A stretch of 64,000 nucleotides of DNA, taken from positions 186,001-250,000 of the forward strand of contig OY829281.1 of the NCBI GenBank assembly GCA_963691715.1. The letters run 5' to 3'. The notes under the pieces are model-generated. The model made no database searches, was not told the origin of the DNA, and saw only the letters and a list, made by a program, of their open reading frames with translations. This stretch comes from HXMU1420-13 sp963691715 (GTDB taxonomy: Bacteria > Bacteroidota > Rhodothermia > Balneolales > Balneolaceae). Positions within the stretch are counted from its first letter, which is position 1; the number at the start of each line of letters is the position of its first letter. The position numbers were made by a program, and so were the translations under genes. Positions 61,474-64,000 of this stretch are shown piece by piece.

Positions 61474-62991
61474 TTAAAAAAGTGGGGTACCTGTCATTTC
61501 TTCAGGTTGTTCGATCGCCATGATTTTTAACAAAGTTGGAGCAACATCGGCAAGTATTCCCTCTTTAAGAGTAATTTCTTCCGGGAAGTTAACGAGTATA
61601 CAGGGTACAGGAGCTGTGGTATGAGCGGTATGTGGGCTTCCATCCATTTTTACCATCTGGTCTGAATTACCATGATCAGCAATTATCAATGTTCGATAAT
61701 GATGTTCGTTGGCTACATTGATGATTCGTTTCAACTGAATATCAACTGCTTCGATCGCATTTTTTGTAGCCTGCATATCGCCGGTATGCCCAACCATATC
61801 TGGATTTGCGAAATTAAGTATTACGAGATCGTAATAGTTTTTGGACAATTGTTCTATTAAGGCATCTCCAACTTCTGGAGCACTCATTTCAGGTTGTAGA
61901 TCATAAGTGGCCACCTTAGGACTTGGAATCACTGTACGATCTTCCCCTAAATAAGGTGTTTCTTCTCCACCATTAAAGAAATAAGTTACATGTGGATATT
62001 TTTCAGTTTCAGCAATTCTAAACTGTTTAAGACCTTTGCTAGATACCCATTCACCTAAAGTATTTTTTAAAATCTGGGGGGGATAGGCTACAAATACATG
62101 TTCGAAAGTTGCATCGTATTGAGTGAGACAAGAATAGTGTAATTTTAAATCTTGTTTTACCTCAAATTTATTGAAGTCGTCTTCGATCAAAGACCGAGTA
62201 ATCTCACGTGCTCTATCGCCTCGAATATTATAAAAAATGACAGAGTCATTTTCTTGTATTCTCGAATTTGGATCATCACTTAAGAGTACTGGTTGTAGAA
62301 ATTCATCAGTAATCTCTGAGTCATAACTTGCGTCGAAGGCTGCGATCGCATTATCGAATGGCTTTCCTACACCATTAACAAGTAAATCGTATCCCTTTTG
62401 AACACGCTCCCATCGGTTATCTCGATCCATGATGTAATAACGGCCTACTAGAGAAACTAATTTACCAACACCAATTTCATCTGCTTGATGTAAGAACTCT
62501 TGTGCATATTTTTTACCAGAAGTTGGTGCGGTATCTCGTCCATCGGTAAAAGCATGTACGTATACATTTTCAATCCCATGATTTTTACACAATGTGAGAA
62601 GAGCATATAAATGGTCATTATGGCTATGTACGCCACCATCGGAAAAGAGACCCATCAAATGGATCTTATTTTTTGGTTTAGCTGCTTCAATTGCGTTTAA
62701 AAGACATTCGTTTTGGAAGAACGTGCCTTCTCTTATGTCTTTATTTATCCGTGATAGCGCTTGCCAAACAATTCTGCCTGCACCAATGTTTAGGTGCCCA
62801 ACCTCTGAATTTCCGAATTGGCCGTCGGGCAATCCCACGTCTTCTCCGCTTGCAGAAAGCTGGGAGTGTGGAAAGCGTTGTAACAAAGAATCGTAAAAAG
62901 GTTTGTTGGCTTTATCGACAGCACTAACGGCGGGATTCTCAGCAATCCCGAACCCATCTAAAATTACAAGCAATGCTTTTGAATTTTTCAT
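61474..62991 (-). CDS. gpmI: 2,3-bisphosphoglycerate-independent phosphoglycerate mutase
   Basis: 505 residues, normal length. Interconverts 3- and 2-phosphoglycerate in glycolysis using two metal ions. Seen: LVILDGFG at the start (metal Asp), GNSEVGHLNIGAGR with the catalytic Ser, HAFTDGRDTAPTSG, GRYYIMDRDNRWER, NFANPDMVGHTGD and ADHGNSDQM near the end. Reads leftward, 134 bases upstream of clpC; the gap has no other feature. Confidence 0.96.
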   Translation of the reverse strand: MKNSKALLVILDGFGIAENPAVSAVDKANKPFYDSLLQRFPHSQLSASGEDVGLPDGQFGNSEVGHLNIGAGRIVWQALSRINKDIREGTFFQNECLLNAIEAAKPKNKIHLMGLFSDGGVHSHNDHLYALLTLCKNHGIENVYVHAFTDGRDTAPTSGKKYAQEFLHQADEIGVGKLVSLVGRYYIMDRDNRWERVQKGYDLLVNGVGKPFDNAIAAFDASYDSEITDEFLQPVLLSDDPNSRIQENDSVIFYNIRGDRAREITRSLIEDDFNKFEVKQDLKLHYSCLTQYDATFEHVFVAYPPQILKNTLGEWVSSKGLKQFRIAETEKYPHVTYFFNGGEETPYLGEDRTVIPSPKVATYDLQPEMSAPEVGDALIEQLSKNYYDLVILNFANPDMVGHTGDMQATKNAIEAVDIQLKRIINVANEHHYRTLIIADHGNSDQMVKMDGSPHTAHTTAPVPCILVNFPEEITLKEGILADVAPTLLKIMAIEQPEEMTGTPLF

Positions 62992-63024
62992 GGAGAAAAA
63001 CCAAAAATAGGTTCGGTTACTGAG

Positions 63025-63276
63025 TTACAAATTGTTTACGTACTTGGTAAGGCGAGCTTTTTTACGTGCGGCATTGTTTTTATGAACAATACCTTTAACG
63101 CTCATTCTATCGATATAAGAGGTGGCCTCTTTCAATAAAACTTCAGCATTTGCCTTATCAGTCTCAACAAGCAATTTTTTTATAAGAGTACGCATTTTAG
63201 AACGACGCGAAGTATTATGCGCGTTTCTAACTTTGTTTTGTCGTACTCGCTTGATAGCTGATTTATTCTGTGGCAT
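63025..63276 (-). CDS. rpsT: Small ribosomal subunit protein bS20
   Basis: 83 residues, Lys/Arg rich helical bundle that binds 16S rRNA. Pattern: PQNKSAIKRVRQNKVRNAHN near the start, RTLIKKLL, and KGIVHKNNAARKKARLTKYV at the end. The 33 bases between its stop and the gpmI start suggest co-transcription. Confidence 0.95.
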   Translation of the reverse strand: MPQNKSAIKRVRQNKVRNAHNTSRRSKMRTLIKKLLVETDKANAEVLLKEATSYIDRMSVKGIVHKNNAARKKARLTKYVNNL

Positions 63277-63401
63277 GGGTTAAATGTTTTTACTCGTTGG
63301 AGTGTCAAATTATCTAAAGACTCCAAAATTAAGGTTTCCATAAATAGTAAACAAGAAATGATTGTATTATAAGTGGAATAAACTTAATTTGGCTGTTCTG
63401 T

Positions 63402-64000
63402 ATGATTGTAGTAATTGATGGCCCGGCAGGATCCGGAAAAAGTTCAACAGCAAAAGCGGTAGCGGAGCAAACCAATATTCAATATTTGGACTCAGGAGCT
63501 CTTTATCGCGCTGCAACGTTGATTTTCATCGAATCAAATCAGAATAGAACAACGTTCTTTGAAAGGTTAGAAAGTATCAATATCTCTTTTCATTACAAAA
63601 AAGGCTGCTTCAATGTATCAATTGATGGACGCGATGTAACCAAAGATATACGCACAATGCTAGTTTCAAACAGTGTGAGTGAAGTCGCCTCATTGCCAGA
63701 AGTAAGATCATTCATTAATGGTTTAATGAATGCAGCAATACTTACAGGTAACTTTATTGCAGACGGTCGAGATTTAGGAACAGCGGTGTTCCCGAATGCA
63801 GATCTAAAGTTCTTCATGATTGCAGATTTAGAAACAAGGGCAAAAAGAAGAATGATTGAATTAAAAAATCAAGGCTCTGATGTAACCTTGGAACAGATTT
63901 TGCTGAATATTTCAGAAAGAGATCAAAAAGATAGTAACAGAAAAGCTGACCCATTAAAAAAAGCAAATGATGCTATCGAGATTGATACAAGTACTTACAA
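63402..64000 (+). CDS. cmk: Cytidylate kinase (partial, 3' end outside window)
   Basis: 199 codons visible of about 225-230. Phosphorylates CMP/dCMP. P-loop GPAGSGKSSTAKAVA directly at the start (residues 7-21), LDSGALYRAAT, IDGRDVTKDIRT, FIADGRDLGTAVFPNADLKFF (CMP-binding) and the lid SERDQKDSNRKADPLKKA. The frame stays open to the right edge. Divergent from rpsT with 125 bases between the starts. Confidence 0.95.
   Translation, partial: MIVVIDGPAGSGKSSTAKAVAEQTNIQYLDSGALYRAATLIFIESNQNRTTFFERLESINISFHYKKGCFNVSIDGRDVTKDIRTMLVSNSVSEVASLPEVRSFINGLMNAAILTGNFIADGRDLGTAVFPNADLKFFMIADLETRAKRRMIELKNQGSDVTLEQILLNISERDQKDSNRKADPLKKANDAIEIDTSTY

Overview
The window is AT-rich chromosomal DNA from a member of the Bacteroidota/Balneolota (FCB) group. 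The evidence is Bacteroidota-type ClpC, GpmI, bS20, CysS and Lgt proteins, a GH97 glycosidase relic, TonB-free lipoprotein-type secreted proteins and mostly non-Shine-Dalgarno starts. I cannot name the genus.

Layout: (1) 1-38.9 kb is the late region of a podovirus-type prophage, all on the + strand: terminase large subunit (start lies left of the window), a block of unknown small genes, a phage GroES, internal virion proteins including a 3355-residue polyvalent protein, portal, scaffold, major capsid, M15 endolysin, holin, head-tail adaptors, tail nozzle, a repeat-rich fibre and two paralogous tip proteins. Two related structured RNAs sit between gene groups. The prophage ends next to tRNA-Arg(TCT) and tRNA-Pro(TGG). 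(2) 39.3-43.7 kb is host DNA: a glycosyltransferase/epimerase pair, a secreted protein, and the N-terminal half of a GH97 glycosidase. (3) 43.68-47.70 kb is a block (truncated GT2, lgt, yidD, cysS) that sits exactly between the N- and C-terminal remnants of that GH97 gene; it may come from a flavobacterial genome or be an assembly chimera. (4) 47.9-58.65 kb is an integron-like cassette array: leftward-transcribed small genes separated by palindromic attC-like sites with AAC/GTT cores, a repeated ORF-less 125-bp cassette, one exactly duplicated 1307-bp cassette, an IS110-family element inserted in one attC-like site, and a divergently transcribed short tyrosine recombinase. (5) 58.7-64 kb is core chromosome: clpC, gpmI, rpsT and the 5' part of cmk.

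The most interesting system is the array. Its architecture is that of an integron (divergent recombinase, cassettes whose leading bases are complementary to the end of their own recombination site, exact cassette duplication), but the recombinase (280 residues) lacks the extra domain that defines IntI. The same cassette signature also occurs inside the prophage (4.86-5.57 kb), suggesting that cassettes move between array and phage. All domain names are from reading motifs; no search or folding program was run.
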